Assembly (NCBI GenBank): GCA_004794785.1
Contig: SJOL01006484.1
Coordinates: 465,776 to 529,775 of the forward strand
Direction of reading: 5' to 3'
DNA from: Opisthorchis felineus
Lineage: Eukaryota > Platyhelminthes > Trematoda > Opisthorchiida > Opisthorchiidae
DNA: 64,000 bases
The notes beneath the pieces are model-generated. The model saw nothing but the letters and a program-made list of their open reading frames with translations. It made no database searches and had not been told where the DNA came from. Both the position numbers and the translations under genes were made by a program. This document shows, piece after piece, positions 37,429 through 51,545 of the stretch. The first letter of the stretch is position 1, and each line of letters starts with the position of its first letter.

Positions 37429-37645
37429 ATTTGTCGCCTGATTATCATGTTGTGCATCACCCATGACAGATAATTTTCTGGACCGGATCCTTCGCTTTTA
37501 ACTCTTTTTAAGGTTTCAACTGTCTGGTCTCACAGTTCCAACAAGTTCCCCACATTTCACAAAAATATTAACCTCGCTACATCGACCTCAGTCGTCTTGT
37601 GATATCATACAGTGCATTCCAATAAAAATGATGTGATCTCGTTCT
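37429..37645 (+). other. PAL 3' UTR
   Basis: This is about 200 bases of A/T-rich sequence between the PAL stop codon and the first canonical poly(A) signal. No other feature is recognised. The end is inferred from the usual 10-30 base distance after AATAAA. Confidence 0.65.
37621..37626 (+). terminator. poly(A) signal of the PAL gene
   Basis: A perfect AATAAA lies 193 bases after the stop codon. It is followed within 30-60 bases by T/GT-rich sequence (GTGATCTCGTTCTT and GTGCTTCTGTCCC), as expected of a cleavage and polyadenylation site. Confidence 0.75.
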
Positions 37646-38447
37646 TACCCTACACGTCGCGTGCTTCTGTCCCTCATTGTGTTGTCCCATTCTCACCGAT
37701 TTACAACGCGCACATTTGTACTGGTTTACTTGTCGCGTTCTGTCCGGTACTTATTTACCTTGTCTGATAGATTTGCTATTCCTAATATTTTGCGGGAGCC
37801 CAGGTTGTTCTTTTTGGGTGTTGCTCATTCCGAATAAGAATTCACCACGAAGTACCTCGCTTTCTTCTACCTGTAATGTGCTAGTATTAAAAGTTCTTTT
37901 GGGCTGATCTCGATAATATTGAAATCATCTCGGCACAAGTCACCGCATGTAAGCGAATATGCTCTGTACGTCGTCTTATCTACTGATTGATCGCCTACTA
38001 CACAGAGATGCTGTAACTTTCTCCTTGATATGGAACCACTCGTACAGTTCGTGAATACTCCGTCCGTCCCCTTAACACCATGTTGAGTTAAAGAAGATCG
38101 TTCAGCTGTGGCTTCGTTTTATTCAGAATGAATCTGATTGGGTCTGTCGGGCCAGAGTAAGGTCCAACACGAAACTGCACGATCGGTGTTTGTAAACAAA
38201 AGAACCTATTTAACTCAATCCATTCACGGCAAACAAAGTGCTGCTCCATGAGGCAAGCCATGTTCGCAAAATACACTCATTTTTATACCAATTTGATTCC
38301 AACAGAAGATCCAATTGAATCTCAGCTGAAGCTCTCTTTTATGAGATTCTCCGACTGAATGTGCTACACACAAGCATGTAATGCTTCAGTTGGTATAATA
38401 TTCAACGCATAGAAGTATGCTTTCTTGAAAGAACTACGTACAAAGTT

Positions 38448-38640
38448 TCTGGAAACTCTTCGATAGCCCGCGACCGGTTTCACCCTTCTTGGGACACATT
38501 AGGCAAAACATAAGGTTGACGGAAATCAGGGGACTGCGCATACCTGATGAACTTCAGGAGGGCGAAGACGATCATGAGCTGCCGAAAAATTTTCACCGAG
38601 CTTTTACGTAGTTCCCTACCTATTACTCATAAGGTTGCTG
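38448..38640. repeat. hammerhead-family fold-back pair
   Basis: The left arm (38448-38505, ribozyme sense minus) carries ACCGGTTTCACCCTTCTTGG, with the CTGATGA block broken. The right arm (38506-38625, ribozyme sense plus) carries CATACCTGATGAACTTCAGG followed by AGGGCGAAGACG, with CTGATGA intact but GAAA changed to GAAG. The arms are inverted relative to each other. A further partial start (CTCATAAGGTTGCTGAAAAC) follows at 38626. Confidence 0.7.
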
Positions 38641-41000
38641 AAAACTCTTAAAATCATCACAAACGAGTGATTCAGCGGGGTTCCAGGTGAATCTTCCGTC
38701 AAGACCAAATTGGCATGCAACTGAGTGTATTCAGATGTGTCTGCTGACATTTGCGAAAGCGGTATAAACTCTAAAAACCACCACTGAATTGGTTGAGTTG
38801 ATGGAAATAAGGAAATATGTCGCAGTTGGATAAAGGGTAACATCGACTGAGGACAACTGGATTCTGAAACAAGTCCGATTGACCAATTTACGCGGCAGAT
38901 TTTTGTGCACATAATATGTGCCGTAAAAGATTCGTGCCATACGATTCGTCTTTTCCAAACTGCATACATCTTTCATGGATCTCTCCTACCCCTCCAAGAC
39001 ATGGTTCCGTGGTGCATCTCGGGATATGAGGAATTTCGGGAGCAGCTGAGCTAACTCACACACCACGTAACCCAACGCTCCCGTGAGCAGAGCCCTAGAC
39101 TCGGTAGAAATACGAACGAAATTTGCACACCACAGAGGAAGTAATAGCGACTGTTAAGCGAATGGGAATTTTGTCCGCCCTGAAACTGATTTGTCGATTG
39201 CTTGTTGGATTAGCAGCGAAAAAAGGCCGATCTGGCAGTTAGTATCTTCTTTACACTGAATGGCTGGCATCCTAATAGGATTTGCTGGTTAATGACCCTG
39301 GACAACCGTGCACACGAGGAAGGAGACAGGCGGTTTGCGCAGAGCCTAGCGTGACGTTGCAAGCAAAACTTTTGAGCCAGTATGTAGATCCGCCACGTAT
39401 TGGCTGGTGATCTGGTGACAGTGAACGTGAGCGTATACAAATATCTTATGAGTACCATTGACTGCATCTGAAAATGAAAGATTCCTTAGAACGCGTTGCA
39501 ATGGAACAAGCAAAAGACTGAAAACAAAGTCACTAGCGCCGAGATGATCGTCAGCATAGTAACAACGAACAGCTACGATGGAAATAATGAAGAGCCGGAG
39601 CTTGGGGTTGATCAGCCACAGTTCACACAAATACCGGCTGGATTGTTGTGTGCTTCGAAATTACTGCTTGTCCAACGCTTAAGAGATCAGAACACCGCCT
39701 TTATCTAGGAACTTGTATACAGGTACTCAAGGCTGATGGTATTTATCAATGTATCGTTTAGTGTAAATGGTTTCTAGACGGCCTTATGCGCTGAAACTCT
39801 TGGATCAGTCCGCCTCCTATAGTTACGGCTGCAGACTACGCAGGACACGTGAAGCTCACAGTAAGCGTGAACTAGGTATGCACGTCTGATGTGGAGTACG
39901 TAGAAGCTGCATCTCTGGCTCGTCAAAGCAAAGCTCGACCGGCAGGGATATTTTGAGCTTATTTAAGAATGTTCCCCCTTTTGGCTTAACAACCGTTTCA
40001 ATTCTGCAGAGCCATAGTTTTTGCATATTCCGTGGAGAAGATAACTGATTAGGTAGACAAGATCTACACAAATGTCGACGAACCTTCCGAGTCACCAAAT
40101 ATGAATCCATCAGACTTTATAGTTTGACCCGAGTAAAGATAAAATTTTATGAAATGTTACTAAAGATTTGAAAAATGGTTATATCCTCTCTCCGGCGGTC
40201 CCATGATGTTAAGCGCCAGAGTATCGGATGGAGAGCTCAGTAGCTTATTGAGTTATCTGGAGATATTTTCGACAAGATTTGTGATTTTGCAACAGAGTGG
40301 GTGGTTTCTTTTCGTAACTTTCATGCATTCTAATGAGCCTTGTAAGAGCAAGCCCGCGTACCTCGATCCTCACAAACTCGAAGTTTTCAGGGCAGTTTAT
40401 GACCGCAAATCGTGGTTTTGTTATATCACTCTCACTAAGATTCTTTTGTTTCAATGTGCGACCAGAGTTACTCTAGCGAGGTAGCAGCGCAGTTCTGTTT
40501 AATCTTGTGCACCAGAATAGGTTTACATCGCACAAGCCATCCTTAGTCTTTTTCAAGTCTGACGAACAAAACCCTGGAGACCGTACTGACGTCTGCTGAA
40601 TCAGCGTGAAGGAAATCAGTCACTTGCTACTTTGGTAAACATCTCCATGCGTATGTCTGCAGATATACAAGTCCACAGAGTGGTTTGTTGAATATGAGTT
40701 AGAGTGCGTGATTCTTGGTCTAACTAGCTCATGGAGGACCTTTCGAGATGAGTGATGACTAATCAAATGAGCAGTCAGATGATGAGTCAGTAACCAGCTT
40801 GCTTCAGCCGAGTAAAGTACCAGCGAGTTCGTGAACCACACTCACTTGCACGTCAATTTGGCTTCCATAAGAGATTCAACTTAACCCCAGCTGAATATCT
40901 CGTTTATGATCGTCCTCAACTGAATAATCTGAACAAAGGCCGCTTTAAGTTTCACCTTGTACCATAGTCGAGATATCGCATTACATTTTCAAGATCGAAA

Positions 41001-41125
41001 TTACTCATGATTTTGCTGAAAACTCTTCGACAGACCACGACCAGATTCACCCTTCTTAGCGCTCATTGGGTAGGCGCAGTCCCAGAGTTTTTGTCAACCT
41101 TATGCACTGTTTGAACCCAAATTGT
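41001..41125 (-). repeat. hammerhead-family repeat, core broken
   Basis: Flanks are well kept (CTGAAAACTCTTCGACAG, then GTAGGCGCAGTCCCAGAG and the TTGAACCCAAATTGTACGAG end). The ribozyme core reads CCAATGA instead of CTGATGA, and GAAT instead of GAAA. It is therefore inactive. The upstream part from about 40870 (CCCAGCTGAATATCTCGTTT) belongs to the same element. Confidence 0.75.
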
Positions 41126-44100
41126 ACGAGATTCACGAATTAAACTCATTTTTACACCAATTTGGTGTGAATATTTTGGACTAATTCTGACTATTCAATG
41201 GTAGCTAAACCCCCTGGCAAATCTCTGTACGCTTGGTACGTACTTGCGACGCATATTCGGCTTTGTAGATTGAATTCCGAGGATTACCGAGGGGTAGTTT
41301 TAGGTGTCAGTGTATCGCAAACCAGGTTACGCTGATTGATACTTAAACTTTTGTCACCTTAGTAAATGCGCACTGAAGAACTGCGAAACAATCACTGGTG
41401 ACCAGAACAAAACCAGATCTGCACTGGGCACACTGCGAGGAGTGGAGAACGGAACATATTGGAGGAAGTGCTACATGGAATCAACTATCCTGCCTCATCC
41501 CTTCAGAAAGTCAGTGACCGCAGTAGAGCAAGGCTAGCGCCGAAGGAGAAAGCGTAACGTCACTGTAAGGTAGAAGGACATCCGAAAAAGTTCATGTGAA
41601 TCTACCTGACATTGACATCTGGACCATATTAAGAATTGTCATTACCAAAGAAAAAACTTGGTGCATCGAAAAGGCCCCATAACACCTGATAGGGAAAAAA
41701 ACCTTATCCACGAAGGACTTCGATTCAGCCCTGGTGAGAGCAGTCAGTGGACAAGTAAACGTCAGTGAGCACATGCGTGACGAAGAGCAAATAACACGAT
41801 GCAGTTGAGAAAAGATTTAATCATTGTTACATGCCCAAGCCGAGAACCACAACATTCTGTCCCACTGAACCAGAACAGCTCAGAAAGGCCGGTTGTCGGA
41901 AGCACAGAGACGCTGCGCTGAAACCACAGCAATTAGCTTTCGACGTATCTGCACAAACTGGAATGATGGACTGCATCTTCTTGGTATCTGGTCCAGGCTT
42001 ACAAACTACATCCTAAAAGTGACCTTAGCGAGAGGGGATTCTGCGCACGTGCAGGTCGGTTCTGCCTGTCAGAGGACATCAGGCTTGTTGGCCTCACTGG
42101 GGGGCGACCCAGTTTACTTATGTAACATTTTTTTTGTTAGCGTTAATTCGTTTACTCCTTAAAAACATTGCCTGCTATGGGCTAAACGACTAAGGCTAAC
42201 CCCCCCCCTAACTGCCTTATGCCTTCACATATTTACACAACATCACCACGTGTAATGAACTAGATCCTAATTTGGTAATTTGCTTCATTGCACTCCAATT
42301 CGGCAGCTCAGCTTTAACAGAGCCCTGTCTCAGTTGTACGAAAACCTTTCTAGACTCTTGCATCTCTTACAGATAAAAACTCCTGTGTTACGGCATCCTT
42401 CATGGCATCTTAGCTGACACCTTCAGATCTGAATCAAAACATGCTGCTTCATTTAAAAATAACCAGATCTGCAATTTGTACTTAACGCCAAAAGAGTTTT
42501 ACGGGAAGCTGTTGAAGCTGTTATGTGTTGGAAACGCCAGTCGCTCACAGTATTCTAATAAATTCAAGGCGATGGTTTCCAGAGCCTGATTTGTGAAGTC
42601 ACATGTATTTTGAAATCGCTGAAAATAGCAATCCAATGGGATCTCTCGTGTTTACTACCACATCGACCTTTCTGCCTAACGCGCAATGTACAGAACTCCC
42701 TGAGATTCCTCTGAAGAAATAGTCAGTGAAGTTTGTTTTGTCTGATATCAGCAAGCGTTTCATTTTATTTGTAAAGAAAAAAGAGACTTTAGTCCACAAC
42801 TTTACAAGGCAGCTTATGTGCCGTATATTGTGCAGGAGGACCCCAATAGGATATTTGATATGATGGACTCATCGAAGCTCCAGCGATTTCAACACTCACA
42901 TGGGCTCAAAATGAATTTTCGGTCAAGCTTCCTTTGAAGTTATGGATTGAGTATCTTAGATTTCAGGAACCACGCCTACATGACAGGTCTCAAACGTGGA
43001 ACCGGTAGCCGGCCGTTAGAGGCTTTTCACAAATGGACACTACTGTACAACACATTTCCACTTTTCAGCGTAGCTTTACTTTACAAAAGCCTGAATTCTG
43101 AATTTTATCGGTGCTTTCTGGGAAAGTGTTTTGCGCAGCTGAATGAACGTACGTGTTATATGTTAGCCTTGTTCGGAACTACCTAAGTAAGTGGACAAAG
43201 TCCCTCAAAATCCAAATAACTGAGATCAAAGTAGCGTATTAATCTAAGATCTGTATATATTAGAATTGACTCCTAATCCACTGAATGAAGTCGTCAAAGA
43301 AATAGTGTGCTTTGTTCATTTGCTGAAATCAAATTTTCAGCTCAGGTCTCTTTATTGATCAGTGTTGTCTTCCTTTTACTTTTGTGTTTTTGACCCCATA
43401 TTCCAGAGAAATTTAATGTTGATTAATGAATAGTTTACTATTTTTGGGAGTTGGGTTTGCTTTGTTTATCTGGTTTTGTCTTTCAGCTGGCCAGCAGAGC
43501 AATACTGAGATGACTGACCAATCAGTGATCAGATATTTCCAGAACCCTGGTTGAGTAAACAGCCAATGGGCGGTATATACTATCTCTTTTTGGAAGTATT
43601 TTCCAGTAGGCTTAATATCTATTCTGTTTCCTACAAGAATGATTATCCCTACAGCTTGAAATTATTGGTAGTTGGTCAGGTGGCCTTTTTATCTGTTCGC
43701 CACTCAACAGTGCACTGATAATGTTCCTCCGAATATTGACCAAGCTCGGTGAACAGATCAATAGCCACCTGATCAACTACCAGTGAATGCACCCGAGCTA
43801 CCAGTATTCTAACACATTACCACTTTGAAATTAGTGTTAATCTGACAACTTGTATATCATAGTACATAAACGTGGGTTTTGAGCGAATCCACACTCGTAA
43901 ATGTTGGATTGGACTCTGATCGTAACGGTCATATAAATTGCGATGTAACAGCTAAATGCTCAATAGCGGAAAACAGGCCTTGCTTGCTACACCGCTACTT
44001 CTAATGTATTCTGCTGGAATAGGCGGTCGATACAAACAACCTACTGAGATTATTCAACAAATAACCCAAAGGCAATTAAGCATGAGGTTCTTAGAAACGT

Positions 44101-45169
44101 GAAAAACGGAAAGGTAAGAAATCGGGTATTTCAGGAGATCGGAAACCTTATCATGGTGCAATGATTTCCGTAACTTCGTATACCGTTGAGCTGTGTTGGA
44201 GGTTGCCCATGCAGCATTCACAGACTCCCAAGTTCAGTTGGTCAAAGGATAGAGGCCTGACAAACACAGTCTAATGGATCTACACGTTGGGAGTTGAAAC
44301 AGGTGCGAAAATAAGTTCCTTAAAATTTGAGCAACTTGAGAAGTCTTACACTGACAACAGCTGGTCAGTGGTCAGGCTTCTGAGCCAAAAGGCTTGGTTG
44401 GGGCCCTAATTGTTGTTTTGCACTCTGAAAATATCTCAGCCCATGAACTTTACAACTAAATGTGCCGGGTGTTTGTTACGCACCAGTATGCTTTATCCGC
44501 GTATTGCTCTGAGTGATGATGGATTAATTCCATTTTTTTCATGGGAGCGTAAGTTTGATCATTTTAGTAAGTTTTATCCTCAAGATTTACTGAGCAAGGA
44601 TTTGAACTCTGATACAGAGCATACTAAGCTGTATTTCGTCAGCAAAAATGCGTGGATTTTCTATGGACAGCTGCTGAGTTAATTGCCTGTGAACCTAAAG
44701 TTTCTCTGGTGAGTCTCGCTTTGGTGAGTCTGCACCAAAAATGAAACCTCTGTATTCGAGGGCTTACCAGCAGTACATATCGAGTCAATTCCGGTAATTC
44801 AACATGCGAGGTCAACACGTCACGCAAACTCCACCAGCACGCACTGAATTATGACGTCTGAACAGGTTAATTTGTTTTATGATTGGAGATTGTACGTATT
44901 TGGTCGGGCGCCTCTAACGACGACCCAAAAATTGTTCTGGCTTTCTTGGTCGACTGATCCACCTGGCCAAACGTCCAGATGAGGGGTCAATTGACCAGCT
45001 TTAGTGTGCAATTTTATGTAATATCAAAGAAATGTAGATCATAAAGCATAAAGTTCTCCCCACTGGCTACTTCCGACCAGTTCCTTTAAATGCCTCGTGT
45101 AAGTTGTAAATGTTTTCAAACAGTTCAACTAAGTAGTGATAATAATAACAATAGTAAGAATAATAATCT

Positions 45170-45345
45170 TTCAGCTCTAACACTCTTTCGGTTCCTAGCT
45201 GTTATAGCAGTCGAAGGAAGCAGGAGGGCTCATATCTGGTCAGGGTGCCCAAACCTAGGCAGGCGCAGTCGAGATTCCGGGGTTAATTCGAACCACTTAC
45301 ATTCCGTTCAGTAAAATCATGCATTATTCACTGAGCTATCTCGAA
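45170..45345 (-). repeat. tRNA-derived SINE-A, copy 6 (diverged)
   Basis: This is an older minus-strand copy. The B box is GGTTCGAATTAACCC-like, with an insertion; the A box is GATAGCTCAGTGAATAA-like; the body is CCTAGGTTTGGGCACCCTG. The microsatellite at 45133-45169 (GTGATAATAATAACAATAG and on) is its 3' tail, the same type of tail as on copies 2 and 3. Confidence 0.75.
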
Positions 45346-48300
45346 AGTAGTGATGTCATTTCATCCGCTGTATTGGTTGTTATAAACAAATGGAGCCGTG
45401 CACTCTAACTGATGTGCTTCAAGTGAGGTGAGAAAGAAATGTCAAGGGTTAATGATTGGTAGTATCAGGCGCTGGACTTCATGCCACGCATCCACCAATA
45501 AGATTTTACAACACGTGAAATTGAACCCGCTAGCGCTTCATTCGGCCAAAACAGCCTGGCTACTAACGGATCAACCGACTGTTCATATGATTAGTCATCA
45601 CTTATCTTGAAAAGTCCCTCGTGAACTAGGTAGATCAGGAGTCACGCACTCCAAATCAAATTAAGTGAACTACATGGTGGACTTTGTCTGCAGGCAAACG
45701 CACAAGAATATTAACCAAAGTAACGGGTGACGCGTTTTCTTTATGCTGATCCAGCGGGCCGAAATAAGGCCGTACTACGCCCTTCTTGCTAACTTCCAGC
45801 TACATTCCGAACCCCTGTATCAGTAGCTATTGTTTCTTTCGCAGCGATCGTGAACCAGGCCAGTAAACGTTCTAGCACAATTGCTTCAAACGTCCTATGT
45901 TAAATCCTAGGACGACAGCGAATGTAAACTACTGATAAAGACCCCAGTCCACTGCTTCTGCGCTTTAATTTGAACGGTCAAGAATCATCATAGACAGAAG
46001 ATATTGCATTTCGTCTGAAAGTACTTTGCGCACATTGTTCGATACACACATATTGATCAAAACATTGTAATCGGGCCTACAGAACGACTCTACAAGGGCG
46101 TTGGATTTGCTCACATGCAAACAAAATTTGTACGTTGCCGTCAAAGTGCTCCAAGGGCGCCAGTCCAGATGCTGTGCAGCATAGCACACGGGTGGCGGTG
46201 AATCACTTGACAGACACTATAGAAACACCTATCTTTCATTCACACTTCGGTTTTGTATGAGAAAGTTTAACTGGCTTCCTTTCCAAGTTATCGATTCCTT
46301 CTTCCTCTAGCTGTATGCTGCTAGAAGTAGAGCAATTTTTCTATTCACGAGTTTCGTGGTCACGAGCATTAACTGGAAATACAGAGATGAGAACATTGCG
46401 AGTCTGATGGAAATTCGTTCATGTTAGTCGTCCTATCCCATCGTAGCCCTTTGGTAGGGTGATTGTAAAGCACACAAAATAAAAGTAAGTATAAATAAAA
46501 CAGACTGTCAGTTTCACTCAAGGAAATTAATCCTTTTCAAGAGCATTCACTATGCGAGTCGGTGAACATTCGTGCGTTTGTTGGAAGTATTTGAATTCCA
46601 TAATACTCAAGTAAGATTCTCTTGAAAAGTGTATCGAAGGTTGCTTTGTGAAACAAGATGCACTTCGAAACACATTGTCGTGAATGAGTGCCGAGAACTG
46701 ATTTTGCCTAGAGGAGTCTTTGAGCACACAATAGAGCAATACTTGGGTGTCAAGGAACTGGCCGATCATTGCCTTGTTAACCCCAAATGAAAGGTGAGAC
46801 TTTGCATTGAAAAATGAGTTTTTCGAATGGCAGTGTAAGGAAACTCCCTAATGAAAGGAAGTCTTCAATAGGAAAATTATCAGCCCAATCATCGGACAGT
46901 CTTCATTTACAGTATCATACAACATACTGAGGTTGACGGGAAAGCCAACGTAGCTTTCGCAATGAAATAGCTCATGTTTAGGTTCGAAAGTTCGGTAACC
47001 TCATTTCGTACATACTAAAAGTTAGATACTAAGATTTTCTGCCTCTTCTTAGAATGTGATTTAGGGGTGAATTATCGCAATCAACAACGTGTGTGTGAGT
47101 TTTTCGACAAGAGTAACTGCTAAGTGTCATTCATTCACAGACTTTCAGTTGATTTGCAACCATAATTTTGGTGATCTGTGAATAAATTCATGTTCTGACA
47201 AAAGCACTTTGATTTCTTTCCTGTTGTGGGGATTGCAGCGCGCACAGTGGTGACAAAGTGCAAACGTTTTTTTAACATGAGGTTACACCAGCAGCACACT
47301 GAGAACGGCATTCAGTCAAAAACTCTTAAGAGAAGTGATATTTTTTCTCTTCATGGTTATGATTGAGCGGAAGATAGTGGTAAACAGTAACAAAGACAAA
47401 TAATTTTTAGAGTTGCAGTCAGTAGGATGATATTTGAAACGTACACATACACAAACATTCGTCTCTGGATCTAACTTTGATTGGTTCCTCCTCATATTGA
47501 TCAGCAACAATATTCAGACATATCAATAGATAATCAATCGTATTTTTTCTATTTTAGAGGAATTGAAATTATTACCGATGGGGTGTTAGGGTTAAGCACC
47601 TCACTTTTCTAACATGATCCAGTGCGGTGTCGTTATGCGAAAAGTGTGAGACTTTCATTTAATCGGATGAAGACTCCTCTGAAAGGAGGTGATTTTCTAA
47701 AATCTATTTTGCCTATAACTAATAAATGGCTTGCTAAATCCCATGAAGTTGATATATTCGTGTATGGAATTGTACTCACCACCACTCTTGGCTTGAAGCC
47801 CAAAGTTCGTCTTTCTCTTAGCTTTATTGACGAACTACAGATCCGCGAAAAATCATGTCGTATTCCAACGGTTCAGATGATAAGTACCTCCGATGTTTTG
47901 TCATGAAGGATAACGAACCCGGTGTATATTCGCTAGCATAAGTAATCCACCGAAAACAGTCCTTGTCCCCTGAAGTTGCATTCAGAATAAGTTTACTTTG
48001 GACGTCACGGTGCCTTCATGTACTATGTCTGACCACATTACATGGGTCAGATAAAATTACTCGGCACACTGTTAGCCCGATGACTTCTAGCTTTTGGGAT
48101 GGCGCCTGGTGATCACTGTACGAGAGTGGGTAAGGAAAACGTTGACAGCTTAAGATGTGCAGATAAATGCAAAAAATACCAGGAGTTATAATTCCTCTCT
48201 TACGAAACCAGCAAATTACTCATTGAAAAATTCAAAGGCGTGGTCAATAAAACATCGGTAAAGCAAGAAACACTAATCGCCTGGCGAACTAATCGAGGTT

Positions 48301-51300
48301 GCACAGCCCTAACATTCTCAGCATAGGTGTTGAGCTTGCGCACTTTGTATTTCCGTCTGCAACATGAAGATGGATATACGACTTCTACATATATCTGCCT
48401 ACCAATTTGGCCTTTACGGGACTCACCTGAAACCCAGCTGAATTTCTCGTTTATGATGTTCTTAAGTCGAACAGTAGACACGAAACAAAAATGTTTTTGA
48501 ACTCAGATTCAGCTGAATAATATTATAGACATGCTATTCAGCTGAGATCTACGTGTTACTAATAAGTTATCCTAAAAATGAGAGTTTGCCTGAAGATTTA
48601 TTCGCTATGCTTTTTTCACACACCGTCATCGGTACACTTTTTCCATGCACTTTTTATGTACGGTTCACGTTTACCGTGATTACACCAAACAGTTCAACAA
48701 GGTGTAACAAAACTACATAAACTATATTTATCCTCTCAAAACGCTGTCTAATCTCAGGACTCGATGAAAATGTTTTCATCAGTCGATTTTGTTCAGCAAT
48801 CCCCGCATAAAGAATTCAAACCAGCCTTAATAGTGGTGCCTGCATTACGAAACTGGTTCATATATAGCTTATTTTCATTTGTCTTCGAATATTGGGTTTT
48901 GTTCTGTACTTTTTTTTGAATTTCCGCGTTCATTTCCTTTTTCCCCACGATAAGCCATCGCACCGGATATCGGGCAGCTGTCCGTGTGAATAGAGTCGTT
49001 TATAACCCGTTAGAAGTGGGCAAGACTACCGAATACCGCATTTTAATGGAAGAGCTTAACACTGAACGAACTGAGAACCCTGTTTGGCCCAAAGTACACA
49101 CTGTGTTTCGAAAAATTTAGAAACTTCAAAAGATCCACCACTATTTTTTCCGTGTTCGGATGCATCTGTTCGGGAAGTGAAGTGTACTCTGCATCTCCGT
49201 TCATCAGGAAGCGATTCAAATGACTTTACTTCCGAGGATTGTACATTTAAGGAGTTTTGAATCGAGTGATATTATGACCACACCTTTTGCATATAGTATG
49301 GATAAACAAGCAACCCAAGGATACTGAGTATTTTGCACCAACATTCGGATTCATAATGATACCATTTTATAGAGACGTCAAGCCACCTGATATATTGGGG
49401 AATCCCACGCGAGTTTCTGGTGGTTGATGGAGTAAATTGATCACTTCACTCTATATGTCCAGTTCTTAGGGATGTGCAAGGGGATTCCGATGACCTATGT
49501 TACTGACAACGTTGTGAATCGCACATCCTCACCTAGTGAAGGGCTTATGGGTAAAACGCAAAACTGGTTGCCATATTTAAAATCTTGACTGGTCCTGATA
49601 AATGCATTCTAATTAAGTCTTTTAATTGGCGTGACTTTTACTGCCATGGTCTGGCGATGAGTTTTGATTTTAACTTCATTTTCTACCTCGTGCACCGTAA
49701 TACCACACTTGCCGAATTATCGCAATAATCAATGAAAACATATTTACTATGATATGTGCAGAAAAAATTAGGCCGTCAGATAGTGAATATTTAGCAACTG
49801 TAGTTGTGTGGCTGACTCCGCACAGTTCGTTTATAGCATAAACATTTTTGGAATGAGGAAGGGTTCTCACTCCTTGGAGGCGTTATCCTTTTAAAGTATG
49901 GAGAGATGCCCTAAAAAAGTATGGGAAACAAAACTGAAGCGTCCAGTTACCATAGTTGGAACACGGAGGACCTAAGTGGCAACCTAGTTTTCAGCGTGTC
50001 AAATATTTTTTTGCGATTCACCATTTTAGGGAGGCTATCTCGATAAGATGGGATTTTTAATTGGTCTGTTAATAAGCGCCGTCTCAGAAAAGGCCCAGAA
50101 CGTCTATTCTCTCGGATAGTCTCTCAAAAAATCACACTCACCAGTTCAAATCATCAAACCTGAGAAACCTGACACAAAATACTGCTAGCTCTTATCAGTG
50201 GGAGACAAGGTTCATCCGTTCCAGGCAACAGTCGCGATTTAGCTAGTGGTGAAATGGTTCCATTTTAATTCACTTCTCTCAGAAGAATATTGTCGAGCGT
50301 ATGTCAGTACTTCTTTGATTTAACCGAACTGTTCCACACTTCCAGGCCTCACACAAGCATCAGGTCATTAGTAGTCTTTGAGTAATAAGTAAAGAGGTTG
50401 TTTACATGGGTACATACTTGGTTTCTTATTATCAAATTGAAAATTCAAGAACATCATCCCGGACGCATGCTTTCAACAAAGAAGGTGTGGTGCTTGGCTC
50501 TGCAAAATCCGAAATAATGACTAAAGTTGTGTATGTACAGTTCTGTACGGGGACCTACTGGTACACCTGCATACAGATGGTCGTTTAATCCTTCCATGGA
50601 ATATGATGATTCGATGCTGGGTACTCTTGAATAAATCATCGATTGGGCGAAATAAACCATAAACCATTATACATTCAAAATTTGAGATCCGGTGTTTGCA
50701 TACAACTTTGGTATTGCACGTGTGAGGTCACGGCGTGGTAGTAATGACTAGGAATTCTTCAGTGAACCACATCTCAAAGACATCTTTGTGTGACTTTCTC
50801 CCTTCGACACTCGTCACATTTGACCTTGAATCCTTCACCCATACGACAGTTACAATCGGCAATCTCCAGTGTTGTGACATTCTTGTACCCACGTCCACAG
50901 CACATATTCAGGCAGTTAGCGGTTCCGGCATCTTGCAGTGTACAAAGGCTAGATGATAGAAAGCAGAAAGCAACCAGGTCAGGAGAGAGTGATGGAGGTA
51001 TGCTTTTGCTCAGGACAGTGAGCTACTAGCAACTGGTTAGTAGTGAGAATCCCAAAAAAATAGCCAAGTATGGGACCAACTGGTTTAAGCAAAACAGACT
51101 CGAGGATTTTCTTAACCTGGCTTTAGACTCAGGTAAAACTTGGCGGTATAAAAAAGCACTAAACTTATGCAGCTAGCTGTGCGCTTTAGGTCTGCATTCT
51201 GCGCATTAAGGGCCGCTAGAACTTGTTGGCATATAATCGATACCTCTGGTATCCACAGCTATTCGACCCTTACCAGAATTTGCACCAATCCAAGAAAAGT

Positions 51301-51350
51301 CCCCATTCGGAGTTATCATTCATAAAGTCCCTGTAACTTTGTATAGACGT

Positions 51351-51545
51351 AACAAACTACTCATAAGGTTGATGAAAGTTCTTCGACAGCCCACGACCGG
51401 TTTCGCCTTTCTTGGGGCTCATCAGGTAGGTTCATTCCCCGAGTTTCCGTCAACCTAATGTTCTACTTGAAACATCATAGACGAGAAATTCAGCTGGGTT
51501 CCAGGTGAGTCCCTCACAAAACCAAACTGGTTTGTAAATGAGCGT
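51351..51545 (-). repeat. hammerhead-bearing repeat, core intact
   Basis: The ribozyme lies at 51389-51431 on the minus strand. Invariant CTGATGA, GAAA and GGTC are all present. Stem I forms five pairs and stem II three pairs plus a mismatch. Stem III, ACCGGT, is a perfect palindrome. After the body, an inverted version of the family's other end follows (ACGAGAAATTCAGCTGGGTT, then CCAGGTGAGTCCC) at 51481-51515, so the copy ends in an inverted arrangement. Confidence 0.78.

Noticed and set aside
44440..44548. Possible 109-nt plus-strand exon between ATATCTCAG and GGGAGC/GTAAGT.
   Set aside because: The splice sites look fair, but the short peptide (KCAGCLLRTSMLYP and on) has no recognised domain and no neighbouring exon to join.
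45965..46189. Cys-rich minus-strand open frame, considered as the missing Wnt C-terminal exon.
   Set aside because: The cysteine spacing does not match the Wnt CCGRG and WCC.V.C blocks, and there is no good acceptor in the right phase.
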